Of a stretch of DNA of 64,000 nt, positions 10,358-20,417 are shown one piece after another. The stretch's first letter is position 1, and each line of letters starts with the position of its first letter. A program made the translations under genes and the position numbers. Below the pieces are notes generated by a model. The model saw only the letters and a program-made list of their open reading frames with translations, made no database searches and was not told the DNA's origin. Location: assembly GCA_902622625.1 (NCBI GenBank), contig CACNQS010000005.1, positions 1-64,000 of the forward strand, read 5' to 3'. Source of the stretch: an uncultured Prochlorococcus sp. (lineage in GTDB: Bacteria > Cyanobacteriota > Cyanobacteriia > PCC-6307 > Cyanobiaceae).

Positions 10358-10431
10358 CGGGACCGACGGGATTCGAACCCGCAACTTCCGCCGTGACAGG
10401 GCGGTGCTCTAACCAGTTGAACTACGGTCCC
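10358..10431 (-). tRNA. tRNA-Asp (GUC)
   Basis: Reverse complement folds as a cloverleaf: GGGACCG/CGGTCCC acceptor, CCGCC-CTGTCAC-GGCGG anticodon arm, GGTTCGAATCC T-arm. Confidence 0.97.
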
Positions 10432-10580
10432 AGAGTTTTATTCTAAATTTATTTAGAACTTCATTATTAAAATTATCAGATCATAATACTTAATTTATGG
10501 GGTTGTAATAAAAAAAATTTATTAATTTGAGGATTTACAGAAATAATTAGTTTTCTAACTGCCTTAGTGTAAACAACTAT

Positions 10581-10775
10581 TTATTTTTGAGGTCTAAAAC
10601 CAGCGGGTTCTATCAACCTAACTTGATTGCCTCTAGCAGTAAATTCTCTGCCTTGATCACTTTGTACTACAACTCTCCCACCAGACTTAACTCTGATAAC
10701 TCTTGCACGAACCCATCCTAAAGCCGCTGATTCGAGGACTTTAACTACGTCCCCAGGTTGAAGATCTAACTCCAT
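10581..10775 (-). CDS. small conserved protein, possible SH3/KOW-like beta-barrel
   Basis: 64 aa, LQPGDVVKVLESAALGWVRARVIRVKSGGRVVVQSDQGREFTARGNQVRLI. Confidence 0.65.
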   Translation of the reverse strand: MELDLQPGDVVKVLESAALGWVRARVIRVKSGGRVVVQSDQGREFTARGNQVRLIEPAGFRPQK

Positions 10776-10810
10776 ATTATGAAAAAATGATTTACATAAT
10801 GTTGATCAAA

Positions 10811-10883
10811 CGCGTCGTGGAGGACTTGAACCCCCGACATCAGGTTTTGGAGACCTGCGTTCTACCAACTGAACTAACGACGC
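10811..10883 (-). tRNA. tRNA-Trp (CCA)
   Basis: Reverse complement GCGTCGT...CAGGT-CTCCAAA-ACCTG...GGGGGTTCAAGTCCTCC...ACGACGC-G cloverleaf. Confidence 0.97.
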
Positions 10884-10936
10884 ATCTAATTGATTATAAG
10901 CGTCTTTGTGACCAATAAGTTGATTAATTTACAACT

Positions 10937-11407
10937 CTATCGATCAAAGCGTTGTTTTACGCGAGTAGCTTTTCCTACTCTATCTCTCAGATAGAATAAC
11001 TTAGCTCTTCTTACTTTACCTCTACGTTCAACTTTTAGAGAGGCAACCTGTGGACTATGTAGCATAAATACTCTTTCAACACCTATACCCTGAAAAATTC
11101 TTCTAACTGTAATAGTCTGGTTAATTCCTCCATGTCTTTTTGCTATGACAACTCCTTCATAAGGTTGGACTCTTTCTTTATTACCTTCTGTAATTTTCAC
11201 TCCAACTTTAACAGTGTCCCCAACATATATTTCAGGTAATTCTTTTTTTAATTGTTCGCTCTCAAATTCCTTAATAAGATTGGATGCGCTTAAGGTTGGA
11301 GTAGTCTCAGAAACCGTATTTTTTTCTTTTTGTTCAACTGCTACATCAACTGATGCGTCAGCTTTAATACCGGTTTCTAAATCCTTCTCTTGTTTCTCTT
11401 TGGCCAT
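10937..11407 (-). CDS. rplS: 50S ribosomal protein L19
   Basis: [53 protein letters not shown]. Confidence 0.97.
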   Translation of the reverse strand: MAKEKQEKDLETGIKADASVDVAVEQKEKNTVSETTPTLSASNLIKEFESEQLKKELPEIYVGDTVKVGVKITEGNKERVQPYEGVVIAKRHGGINQTITVRRIFQGIGVERVFMLHSPQVASLKVERRGKVRRAKLFYLRDRVGKATRVKQRFDR

Positions 11408-11441
11408 TTTGGTCGTGTTATTATCCTACAAGTTCTATATC

Positions 11442-11750
11442 TTAACCTTTTGACTCGCCTTTAGTAACCTTTTTGGTAAATGAAATTGTTTTTGAAAACA
11501 TTTGGAATCCTGTGACGAGCATCCATAAAACTCCAAGAGAATTCAATATTACGTATATAAGTTCTCCATTATCTCCAAGCCATTCGCCCTCATGGAGAGA
11601 CATTAACCAATGAACTTGATCTCTAGAGTAACCCAGTAAATCTTTTGAAACCCTATAAAGAAGACCAGTAATTGAAGATATAAATAATGGAAGAAAAATC
11701 CAGGGCGCCAAAGCCTTATGAAATTGCCTAGAATTAAATAAAGTTTTCAT
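11442..11750 (-). CDS. PepSY-associated TM-like membrane protein
   Basis: Two TM segments, FHKALAPWIFLPLFISSITGLLYR, HEGEWLG. Confidence 0.6.
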   Translation of the reverse strand: MKTLFNSRQFHKALAPWIFLPLFISSITGLLYRVSKDLLGYSRDQVHWLMSLHEGEWLGDNGELIYVILNSLGVLWMLVTGFQMFSKTISFTKKVTKGESKG

Positions 11751-11845
11751 TTTTGTTTCTTTCCCATTGTTATTGATAGATTTAAGGTAGCCAAGATCAT
11801 AAAGGCTATTTTGAAGATATTTACCTATTACTATTATTTATTCCA

Positions 11846-12685
11846 ATGAGACATTTTGCAGATCTTTTGTTAAATAAAAATAATTCCAAAGCTACTGATC
11901 AAGTTCCTTTTATACAGAGGAGAAGAGGAATCGAAATAAAGTCTTCACGGGAAATAAATTTGATGAAAAAGTCTAGCAGGATTGTAGCAACTGTTTTGAG
12001 GGAAATTAATGACTTAATTAAACCTGGAATGAGTACAAAAGATTTAGATGATTTTGCAGAAAAGAGGATAAAAAGTTTTGGGGCTGTGCCAAGTTTCAAG
12101 GGCTACCATGGATTCCCTTCTAGTATTTGTTCTAGTATTAACAATGAGGTCGTCCACGGTATTCCAAGTAAAAATAAAATAATTAAAAATGGTGACTTGG
12201 TAAAAATTGATACAGGGGCATATTTAGATGGTTTCCATGGAGATAGTTGTATATCAATTTGTGTAGGAGAAGTTAGTCCAAAGGCTCAAAAACTTAGTGA
12301 TATAGCTTATAAAGCATTGTATGGGGGGCTTTCTAAAATCAAGGCAGGGAATACACTTCTGGATGTGGCTGGGGAAATCGAAGATATTGTTGTAAAAAAT
12401 GGCTTTAGTGTCGTAGAAGACTATACAGGTCATGGAGTTGGAAGAAATCTTCATGAAGAACCATCGGTATTTAATTTTCGGACCAAAGAATTGCCCAATA
12501 TCATCCTTCGTGAAGGAATGACATTAGCGGTTGAACCTATTGTTAATGAAGGGACTAAATTTTGCAAAACACTAAATGATAGATGGACCGTAATAACAAA
12601 AGATGGAAAACTATCGGCCCAATGGGAGCATACAATAGTTGTTTTAAAAGATGGTATCGAAATATTGACAGATAGAGATTTCTAA
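11846..12685 (+). CDS. map: methionine aminopeptidase
   Basis: KSSREINLMKKSSRIVA, NEVVHGIPS, KIDTGAYLDGFHGDS, GHGVGRNLHEEP. Confidence 0.96.
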   Translation: MRHFADLLLNKNNSKATDQVPFIQRRRGIEIKSSREINLMKKSSRIVATVLREINDLIKPGMSTKDLDDFAEKRIKSFGAVPSFKGYHGFPSSICSSINNEVVHGIPSKNKIIKNGDLVKIDTGAYLDGFHGDSCISICVGEVSPKAQKLSDIAYKALYGGLSKIKAGNTLLDVAGEIEDIVVKNGFSVVEDYTGHGVGRNLHEEPSVFNFRTKELPNIILREGMTLAVEPIVNEGTKFCKTLNDRWTVITKDGKLSAQWEHTIVVLKDGIEILTDRDF

Positions 12686-12688
12686 ACA

Positions 12689-13408
12689 CTAAGATTTGTA
12701 CTTATATATTATTTTGCAATACAAAAAATTAAAAAATTCTTTCAATGGGAAAAGTATGTAAGTTAAAGGGTTTGGACTAATTATTATTAAATAGTTTTTT
12801 GAATTAGCTAAATCATAAATTTTTTCAGAAACAAATTTTGGACTCATTATTCCAATAGGATTTAGTTCTGATTTAAAAGGCCCTAGGATGATTTTTTTAA
12901 TTATTAATTTTTTCTTTGTATTTTTGTCCAAAAGATTTTTTTTAAAAGAAACTAATTTACCAATAAGGGATTTACTAATCTCATATGAGGGATTTAGGGC
13001 TGGTAATATTTCTGCTTCTGATGTGTTTATCCAAACCTCTTTTTTTCTTGGAGAATCATTAGTTAGAGCAATATCTTCAAATAAATTTAAAAATTTGAAT
13101 TTGCTTAATGCATTAATTTCTATCGAGTTTTCAAAATTGGAATTTTCTCTACTCAAATCATAGATACCATGGTTCAAAATTAATATATCAATCTTTTCTA
13201 ATTGTTTTTTTAATGATGACTCCTTCCCACATTTCCATTTAATCCATTCATTTGGCGATTCAAGATTTGTTTCATAATTAGTTTTTCTATGAGTAAATCC
13301 AACCACTTTATATCCTTTTTTACGAAATAACTTTGTTAACTCTTTCCCTAGCGCACCAGAGGCTCCAGTAATTCCTACAATTTTTTCGTTTTTGCTTGAA
13401 TTTATCAT
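12689..13408 (-). CDS. short-chain dehydrogenase/NAD-epimerase-like protein
   Basis: VGITGASGALGKELTKLF Rossmann motif, NTSEAEILPALNPSYEISKSLIGK. Confidence 0.75.
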   Translation of the reverse strand: MINSSKNEKIVGITGASGALGKELTKLFRKKGYKVVGFTHRKTNYETNLESPNEWIKWKCGKESSLKKQLEKIDILILNHGIYDLSRENSNFENSIEINALSKFKFLNLFEDIALTNDSPRKKEVWINTSEAEILPALNPSYEISKSLIGKLVSFKKNLLDKNTKKKLIIKKIILGPFKSELNPIGIMSPKFVSEKIYDLANSKNYLIIISPNPLTYILFPLKEFFNFLYCKIIYKYKS

Positions 13409-13562
13409 TTTGCTTGATTTTTATGAGATTCCAATGAATTAAGATAAATTTACCAAAAAAAAATTTATTTATTTTTTATTTGATTAAAACTCATAAATAA
13501 ATATTTGTTTAGTTCTGAAAAAAATATTATCTTAAACCTATTGATAAATAATTTTACTAATT

Positions 13563-14672
13563 ATGAGCGATATATTATTAATTGGTTCATGTGAGCCATT
13601 TAGTGGTAAGTCTGCAATGGTTCTTGGGATAGCAAAAAAACTTTTACAGAAGAATAAAAAAGTACGTATTGGAAAACCACTAGCAACATGTATTGAACTT
13701 ACTAACCTTCCTTCAATGTCCTATGAAGGATTAATAGATGATGATGTTAAGTTTATTGGATCTACATTAAATATCGAAGAGGAGAATTTAATTTCCTCAG
13801 TAGGATTATTGGATAATATATCAGCTGAAAAAAGAATCTTTAATAAAGACTTACTCCCAGGAAAAGGTTTTGCTCAGATTGAAGGATTGGTTAATGATAA
13901 TTTTGAAGGTCTGAATATTTTAGAGGCAGCTGGAAGTCTTTATGAAGGTATGGTTTATGGCCTAAGTCTCCCACAACTAGCTAAAGATTTAAATGCGAAA
14001 GTTTTAATTGTGAATTTATGGGAAGATTGTAAAAGTGTGGATGCATTACTTGATGCGAAAAAACAATTAGGTGAAAAATTGGCTGGAGTTGTATTGAACG
14101 GAGTTTTGCCGCAAGAACTCGAAAAAGTTAAAAATGAAATAATACCTTCGCTTAAAGATTTGGATATTGAAGTGTTTGGTGTGATGCCTAAATCACCACT
14201 TCTTCGTAGTGTAACTGTCGGTGAGCTTGTAAGAAGACTAGATGCCCAAATAATTTGTTGCCCTGAAAAAAATCAATTACTTGTTGAAACATTAAGTATT
14301 GGAGCAATGGGGGTTAATTCTGCAATGGAATTTTTCAGGAGAAGACGAAATATGGCTGTAGTTACTGGAGCTGATAGAACTGATATCCAACTTGCTGCTT
14401 TGGAGGCTTCGACTCAATGCCTTATTTTAACTGGTTTAGGAGATCCTTTGTCACAATTGATTCATAGAGCTGAGGAATTGGAGGTTCCAATTTTAAAGGT
14501 GGAATTAGATACTCTTTCTTCCGTGGAAATTATTGAACAAGCCTTTGGTCATGTCAGAATTCATGAATCAATTAAAGCTTCTTATGCTATTCAATTAGTT
14601 CAAGAGCATGTAAATCTAAAAAGAATTCTCGAAAAGATTGATTTTCCCTGCAATTTTTCAGATAAATGCTAA
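13563..14672 (+). CDS. BioD-like N-terminal domain / DRTGG-domain protein
   Basis: LLIGSCEPFSGKSAMVLGIA P-loop and VVTGADRTDIQLAALE DRTGG-like segment. Confidence 0.8.
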   Translation: MSDILLIGSCEPFSGKSAMVLGIAKKLLQKNKKVRIGKPLATCIELTNLPSMSYEGLIDDDVKFIGSTLNIEEENLISSVGLLDNISAEKRIFNKDLLPGKGFAQIEGLVNDNFEGLNILEAAGSLYEGMVYGLSLPQLAKDLNAKVLIVNLWEDCKSVDALLDAKKQLGEKLAGVVLNGVLPQELEKVKNEIIPSLKDLDIEVFGVMPKSPLLRSVTVGELVRRLDAQIICCPEKNQLLVETLSIGAMGVNSAMEFFRRRRNMAVVTGADRTDIQLAALEASTQCLILTGLGDPLSQLIHRAEELEVPILKVELDTLSSVEIIEQAFGHVRIHESIKASYAIQLVQEHVNLKRILEKIDFPCNFSDKC

Positions 14673-14697
14673 TTTCAAATATAGGAACTTTATTATT

Positions 14698-15210
14698 TTG
14701 AGTCGCTCTTTAGATCTACCAGCAACTGAAGGTGTTGATGCCTTAGCTCAAGAACTTGCAAAACTCCAAGATAATGGGAAAAGGAGAATTGCTTTTTTAG
14801 GTAGTAGACACGTACCGGTTGTAGATATCCACTTAATTGAGTTGATAGCAAGATCGTTAGCAGAGGAAGGACATAATATCCTTACGTCTGGATCTCAAGG
14901 TGTCAATGCAGCTGTTATTCGAGCTGTCTTAGATATTAATCCATCATTATTAACTGTTTTATTACCACAAAGTCTTGATAGACAAATACCAGAAATAAAA
15001 GATCAACTTGAGAGGGTTATGCATTTGGTAGAAAAAAGTGAAAATGATGAATTACCTTTGCCACTTGCAAGTAGTCTTTGTAATCAAGAAATTATTACTA
15101 GGTGCGATCAATTAATATGCTTTGCCTTTCACGATAGTGAAACTTTGTTAAATAGTTGTAGATGCGCGGAAGAAATGGGGAAAGTGGTTAGTTTGTTATT
15201 TTTTGATTAA
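14698..15210 (+). CDS. DprA-like / Rossmann-fold DNA-recombination-mediator-type protein
   Basis: RRIAFLGSRHVP...EEGHNILTSGSQGVNAAVIRAVL. TTG at 14698 preferred over the track's 14638 because it avoids overlapping the upstream gene. Confidence 0.7.
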   Translation: MSRSLDLPATEGVDALAQELAKLQDNGKRRIAFLGSRHVPVVDIHLIELIARSLAEEGHNILTSGSQGVNAAVIRAVLDINPSLLTVLLPQSLDRQIPEIKDQLERVMHLVEKSENDELPLPLASSLCNQEIITRCDQLICFAFHDSETLLNSCRCAEEMGKVVSLLFFD

Positions 15211-15276
15211 ATAAATCCATTTCCCCTTATTAAAAGATGATTTATGCTAATAATATTTAGCTATTAATAATTTACT

Positions 15277-15774
15277 ATGGCAGAAAGTTTTTCATTTGAT
15301 GTAGTTTCTGATTTTGATAGACAGGAATTGGTCAATACTTTGGATCAAGTAAAAAGGGAAATTTCTCAGCGTTACGATCTGAAAGGCACAGACACTTCAG
15401 TTGAGTTAGATAAAGAAAATATTTTTATAATCACTAATAGCGAATTAACCTTAAATGCTGTTAATGACATAATTAGACAAAAAGCAATAAAAAGAAAATT
15501 ATCTTTAAAAATATTTGACTTCGGTGAAATTGAAATGGTGAGTGGTAATAGAGTAAAACAGACAATTTTATTAAAACAAGGAATTAAACAAGAAATCGCA
15601 AAAAAAATCAGTAAAAATATTAGAGATCAAATAAAGAAAATTAATGTCAGCATTAATGGAGAAACACTCAGAGTTGCAAGTAAGAGCAAAAATGATCTTC
15701 AATTAGCAATTAAGCTTGTTAGTGAGTTGGAAGAGTCTTTGAACATTCCTCTAAAAGCTAATAACTTTAGATAA
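15277..15774 (+). CDS. yajQ: YajQ family nucleotide-binding protein
   Basis: MAESFSFDVVSDFDRQELVNTLDQVKREISQRYDLKGT. Confidence 0.95.
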   Translation: MAESFSFDVVSDFDRQELVNTLDQVKREISQRYDLKGTDTSVELDKENIFIITNSELTLNAVNDIIRQKAIKRKLSLKIFDFGEIEMVSGNRVKQTILLKQGIKQEIAKKISKNIRDQIKKINVSINGETLRVASKSKNDLQLAIKLVSELEESLNIPLKANNFR

Positions 15775-15801
15775 GATATTTAGTAATAATATTTTTAATG
15801 C

Positions 15802-16011
15802 ATGTCAGATTATTCAGAATATCTCATTAAATCATTGATTAAGAAAGTAAAAGAATATCCTCGCTTTTCAAAAGAAGAAATAGAGAAATTATGTTGGATG
15901 GCGGTACATGAGCATAAGCATGGTGTTTTACCCTCTGAATATGACATAAGAGAAATAGATGAGGACCTTTATTTAGAACTTTTGCAAGAATTAAAATCAA
16001 AAATCTACTAA
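15802..16011 (+). CDS. conserved hypothetical protein
   Basis: 69 aa ORF between well-defined genes, same strand. Confidence 0.6.
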   Translation: MSDYSEYLIKSLIKKVKEYPRFSKEEIEKLCWMAVHEHKHGVLPSEYDIREIDEDLYLELLQELKSKIY

Positions 16012-16121
16012 TAAATATCTATAGTAAAATTTACAATTATTAAAAAAACATTTTAATTAAATGTCTTATTAATGCACTAATAAGACTATTAAAATATGAT
16101 GAACTAAAAAGATAAGATTTA

Positions 16122-16925
16122 ATGTCAACATCCTTTAAAAATGTCACACCAACAGGTCCTGGTGGGACAGCAACTTTATTGATTGTATTGTCTTTTACTG
16201 GCTTTCTTTTGCTCACACAATCTCTATTTGTTGTACCCTCTGGACAAGTTGCAGTTGTTACAACACTAGGGAAAGTAAGTGGCCCCTCTAGGAGAGCTGG
16301 TTTAAACTTCAAACTTCCATTTATTCAGTCTGTATATCCATTTGATATAAAAACTCAGGTTCAACCCGAAAAATTTGAAACTTTAACTAAAGATCTTCAA
16401 GTTATTAGGGCTACAGCTACTGTTAAGTATTCAGTAAAGCCTAACGAAGCAGGAAGGATTTTTGCAACAATTGCAAGCAGAAATAGTGATGTTTATCAGA
16501 AAATTGTTCAGCCATCTTTGCTGAAAGCTCTAAAATCAGTCTTTTCTCAATATGAGCTAGAAACAATTGCTACTGAATTCGCAGTAATTTCTGAGAAAGT
16601 CGGAGATACCGTTTCAAAAGAATTAAATTCATTTGATTATGTAGATGTTAAAAGTTTAGATCTTACAGGATTAGAGATTGCTGAAGAATATAGAGCTGCG
16701 ATTGAACAAAAGCAAATAGCTGGTCAGCAATTACTAAGAGCGAAGACAGAAGTTGAAATTGCAGAACAAGAAGCACTTAGATATGAGACGTTAAATAGAA
16801 GTCTTGACGATCAGGTACTTTTCAAATTATTTCTCGATAAATGGGATGGTAGTACACAAGTTGTTCCTGGCTTGCCAGGTTCTGAAGGAGGGACTCCTCC
16901 AGTAATAGTTGGTGGTAAAAGATAA
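16122..16925 (+). CDS. prohibitin/SPFH-domain membrane protein
   Basis: N-terminal TM, VPSGQVAVVTTLGKV, EYRAAIEQKQIAGQQLLRAKTEVEIAEQEA. Confidence 0.92.
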   Translation: MSTSFKNVTPTGPGGTATLLIVLSFTGFLLLTQSLFVVPSGQVAVVTTLGKVSGPSRRAGLNFKLPFIQSVYPFDIKTQVQPEKFETLTKDLQVIRATATVKYSVKPNEAGRIFATIASRNSDVYQKIVQPSLLKALKSVFSQYELETIATEFAVISEKVGDTVSKELNSFDYVDVKSLDLTGLEIAEEYRAAIEQKQIAGQQLLRAKTEVEIAEQEALRYETLNRSLDDQVLFKLFLDKWDGSTQVVPGLPGSEGGTPPVIVGGKR

Positions 16926-16956
16926 TTATTTATAAATAATCTTTCTAGAGGTTTAA

Positions 16957-16996
16957 TCATTTACTTATTTTTCTTTAAGGAAAAATAAGTAAATGA
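16957..16996 (+). terminator. 17-bp perfect hairpin terminator between convergent SPFH gene and hemL
   Basis: TCATTTACTTATTTTTC-TTTAAG-GAAAAATAAGTAAATGA, then CTATTTTTTTATT on + strand. Confidence 0.85.
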
Positions 16997-18298
16997 CTAT
17001 TTTTTTATTGCATTGAAAGATTCGTCAAAAGCTTCGATAGTTTTATCAATTTCTTCTTCGCTGTGAGCTAGTGATGTAAAACCAGCTTCGAAGGGACTTG
17101 GCGCAAGGTAAATTCCTCGTAAAAGCATTTCTCTATGCAACTTACCAAAAAGTTCAGCATCATTTGTTTTGGCTTCATCAAAGTTCCGAACTGGCCCTTC
17201 GCATAAGAAGAATCCAAACATAGCACTTACACTGCCACCATTGATAGCAATACCGTTATTTTCTGCAGACTGAATGATTCCTTCAATTAATCTAGAAGTT
17301 GTTAAATCAAGTTTTTCGTATGTACCACCTTGTTTGAGCAGTTCAAGAGTTTTTATTCCAGCGGTCATTGCAAGAGGATTGCCGCTTAAAGTTCCTGCTT
17401 GATATACCGGTCCTGAAGGAGCTACCATTGACATTATTTCTTTCTTGCCTCCATAAGCTCCAACAGGTAGTCCTCCACCAATTACTTTCCCAAGGGTGGT
17501 TAAATCAGGAGTAACCCCAAACTTTTCTTGAGCGCCTCCATAACTTATTCTAAATCCAGTCATTACTTCGTCAAAAACTAATAAGGATCCATTCTCAGTG
17601 GTTAATTCCCTTAATCCTTCCAAGAATCCAGGTTCTGGAGTAATAAATCCAGCATTGCCAACGATAGGTTCGAGTATTACCCCCGAAATGGCATCAGGAT
17701 TTTCAGAAAATAATTTTTTTACTGCTTCAAGATCATTGTATGGTGCAGTAAGTGTGTTGGCAGTTGTTGTCCGTGGAACCCCAGGAGAGTCTGGTAAACC
17801 CAGAGTGGCAACACCAGATCCTGCTTTCACTAAAAACATGTCCGCATGACCGTGATAGCAACCGTCAAATTTAATAACTTTATCTCTTCCAGTAAATGCT
17901 CGCATGAGTCTTAAAACAGCCATGCATGCTTCAGTTCCGCTATTAACAAATCTAACCATTTCTACAGATGGGACTGCATCTATTACCATTTCAGCAAGTG
18001 TGTTCTCTAGAACGCATGGAGCACCAAAGCTCGTACCTTTCTCTATTGCTTCTTGTAATGCCGTTGTAACTTCAGGGTGGGCATGTCCACATATAGCCGG
18101 CCCCCAACTTCCTATATAGTCAATATATCTATTTCCATCAATATCCCAAGCAAAAGGACCTTTGACTCTATCAAAAACAATTGGCTGCCCTCCTACGGAC
18201 TTAAAAGCTCTCACTGGAGAGCTTACTCCTCCTGGCATTAGTTGTTGGGCGGCAGAGAAAACTTCTTCTGATTTGGTGTATTTTAATATGTCAGTCAC
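16997..18298 (-). CDS. hemL: glutamate-1-semialdehyde 2,1-aminomutase
   Basis: [75 protein letters not shown]. Confidence 0.98.
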   Translation of the reverse strand: MTDILKYTKSEEVFSAAQQLMPGGVSSPVRAFKSVGGQPIVFDRVKGPFAWDIDGNRYIDYIGSWGPAICGHAHPEVTTALQEAIEKGTSFGAPCVLENTLAEMVIDAVPSVEMVRFVNSGTEACMAVLRLMRAFTGRDKVIKFDGCYHGHADMFLVKAGSGVATLGLPDSPGVPRTTTANTLTAPYNDLEAVKKLFSENPDAISGVILEPIVGNAGFITPEPGFLEGLRELTTENGSLLVFDEVMTGFRISYGGAQEKFGVTPDLTTLGKVIGGGLPVGAYGGKKEIMSMVAPSGPVYQAGTLSGNPLAMTAGIKTLELLKQGGTYEKLDLTTSRLIEGIIQSAENNGIAINGGSVSAMFGFFLCEGPVRNFDEAKTNDAELFGKLHREMLLRGIYLAPSPFEAGFTSLAHSEEEIDKTIEAFDESFNAIKK

Positions 18299-18524
18299 AA
18301 TTTAGGTAAATGATGTTTTGAGAAAAATCTTGTCATGTTCTAAGTTAGAAATAAGTAAAAATTTTGTCAATCAGATTGAAATTCTACATTATGATATTTT
18401 TATTGCGATAGTTTGGATTGTAAATTGTTAAATTTAAAGAAATCATCATAAATAACGATCTTATTTTAGATAACTCTTTATTAATAGGCGTTTTCAAGCA
18501 TTAAAAAAATTCAATTTATTTTTT

Positions 18525-19370
18525 TTATATTTCGAAGAAATTATCCTCATCCTCAAAAAAATCTACATTTATTTCGTTTAAGTTAAGATCTATCATTACT
18601 GGGACATGATCACTTGGACGCAAATTGCCTCTAGGTGAGCTGTCTATGACACAACTTTTAAGTTTTGAAGACAGTTCTTTGCTGATGTAGATATGGTCTA
18701 TTCTCCAACCTTTATTTAATTCAAAGGCATTATTACGGTAATCCCACCAACTCCAATGACCAGTATTTTGTTCAAAAATCCTGAACGAATCTAGTAATCT
18801 TTTTTGTAGAACATTATTTAGTGCATTTCTCTCTATCTCAGATGCCATTATTCCTCCTTCATATTTCTTTGGATCATGAATATCCAAGTTGGATGGAGCA
18901 ATATTAAAATCACCCAAAAGACAAATTAATTCTCCTTTTTTTTCTTGCTCATTCAAAAATGAAGCTAAACAATTTAACCAATTAATTTTGTATTGGAACT
19001 TACTAGATTCTAGAGAAGATCCGTTTGGCACATAGACATTAATAATTTTAATACCATTAATATCAGCGGAAATTAATCTTTTTTGATCTAGGAAAATTTC
19101 GATATTTTGATTAAAGTCGTTGCAACCGTAGAATCCTTTTTTAACATTTTTTAGATTTATTTTAGAAATAATAGCGACACCATTGTATGACTTTTGTCCA
19201 TAGACTTCTACGGAGTATCCTAATTTTTCAAAAGGTTCAACAGGGAAACTATCGTCCATCACTTTCGTTTCCTGCAAACATAGAATATCTGGATTGGTTT
19301 GATTAATCCAATCTATTATTTGTGAAAGTCTGGTTCTTATAGAGTTAACATTCCAAGTTGCTATTAACAA
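18525..19370 (-). CDS. xthA: exodeoxyribonuclease III (AP endonuclease)
   Basis: ATWNVNSIRTRL, LCLQETKV, LLGDFNIAP, SDHVPVMIDL. Confidence 0.95.
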   Translation of the reverse strand: MLIATWNVNSIRTRLSQIIDWINQTNPDILCLQETKVMDDSFPVEPFEKLGYSVEVYGQKSYNGVAIISKINLKNVKKGFYGCNDFNQNIEIFLDQKRLISADINGIKIINVYVPNGSSLESSKFQYKINWLNCLASFLNEQEKKGELICLLGDFNIAPSNLDIHDPKKYEGGIMASEIERNALNNVLQKRLLDSFRIFEQNTGHWSWWDYRNNAFELNKGWRIDHIYISKELSSKLKSCVIDSSPRGNLRPSDHVPVMIDLNLNEINVDFFEDEDNFFEI

Positions 19371-19426
19371 ATTTCTACTAAATTATGTAAAATTAAAATA
19401 GCAAAAAATTTTGGCGTTAAAGAATT

Positions 19427-19726
19427 TTGAAATTAAATAAAATGAAAAATTATTTTTGCAAAGGCCTTTATAAATCTATAACTTTTTTTATTTTTTTTAC
19501 TTTATTAAATTCCTTAAAAAGTGACTATCTAAATGCTGAATATTTATTCGAAGAATTAGAAATCGATACTTCAACCAAAACACAAGATGATAGTTCAGCT
19601 CTTCCAACTAATCCTTTTGAACTTGTTGAAATGATTAGAAGGCAAAATAGTATGAATGATGCGACTGACCCTTCTGATGCAATTGATGATGCGTTAAAGT
19701 CTTTTAATAGTTTGGAGGAAAATTAA
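19427..19726 (+). CDS. small putative secreted protein
   Basis: 99 aa ORF with hydrophobic N-terminus. Confidence 0.55.
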   Translation: MKLNKMKNYFCKGLYKSITFFIFFTLLNSLKSDYLNAEYLFEELEIDTSTKTQDDSSALPTNPFELVEMIRRQNSMNDATDPSDAIDDALKSFNSLEEN

Positions 19727-19744
19727 GAAATTTAATACGATAAA

Positions 19745-20365
19745 TTGTTATTTTCAAATTTTCATATGTTAAAAAACCCTATCCCAAAAGTTACTAACCA
19801 ATTACAGCACAGAGCAATCGGTATTATTAATGGTAAATTCACTCCTCTTAGTAGTGAGCAATTAAATAGAGGCTTTTTAATTGATAATAAAGACGAAAAA
19901 ATCGAAACAGTAGTTCTAGGTAAAGCATTATCACTTTTAAAAAAGCATATTGATTTAAAAAAAAGTTATTATTGGATTGTTTATCCAAAGAATAAAAATA
20001 CTCAAAATTTGCATTTACAGGTTGCAGGCATCTGGGATCCCTATCAATTAAATGATTTCCCTAATGATTCTTCAAAAACTAACTTCTCAAAATTATTAGA
20101 AGAATTAGATCTAAAAGATAACTATTTTTCTGTTAGAGGAGAATTAGTTTTTGTCAACACTAAAAAGAAAGAATTTGTTATTAAAATTTGCCCAGCTATA
20201 AAGTCAAAAAATTTAAAAAATAAAAATTTTAAATTAGTCATAAAAGGAGAGCTCTCTCTTGAACTTCTGCATAGCTTTGTAAGTTTAGATATCAACAGAG
20301 ATGGAAATTCTTTGCAATTAATAAATTACGAAGTGATTGAAAAAAATCTTTCTAAATATAATTAG
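19745..20365 (+). CDS. conserved hypothetical protein
   Basis: 206 aa ORF filling the interval between flanking + genes; start may be the internal ATG at 19766. Confidence 0.65.
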   Translation: MLFSNFHMLKNPIPKVTNQLQHRAIGIINGKFTPLSSEQLNRGFLIDNKDEKIETVVLGKALSLLKKHIDLKKSYYWIVYPKNKNTQNLHLQVAGIWDPYQLNDFPNDSSKTNFSKLLEELDLKDNYFSVRGELVFVNTKKKEFVIKICPAIKSKNLKNKNFKLVIKGELSLELLHSFVSLDINRDGNSLQLINYEVIEKNLSKYN

Positions 20366-20417
20366 AATGAAAGGCTAATTTTCATCGTAATTTTACCAGT
20401 TAAGAAATCTTTGATTT

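Noticed and set aside
11899-12454. Antisense ORFs in map
   Set aside because: map is unambiguous; these are shadow ORFs.
12888-13163. 91 aa + ORF antisense to the SDR gene
   Set aside because: Hydrophobic shadow ORF caused by AT-rich reverse complement.
14638-14697. Extended N-terminus of the DprA-like protein
   Set aside because: Would overlap the preceding gene by 35 bp and encodes non-conserved-looking residues; TTG at 14698 is more plausible.
17598-18119. + strand ORFs inside hemL
   Set aside because: Antisense to hemL; low-complexity and unsupported.
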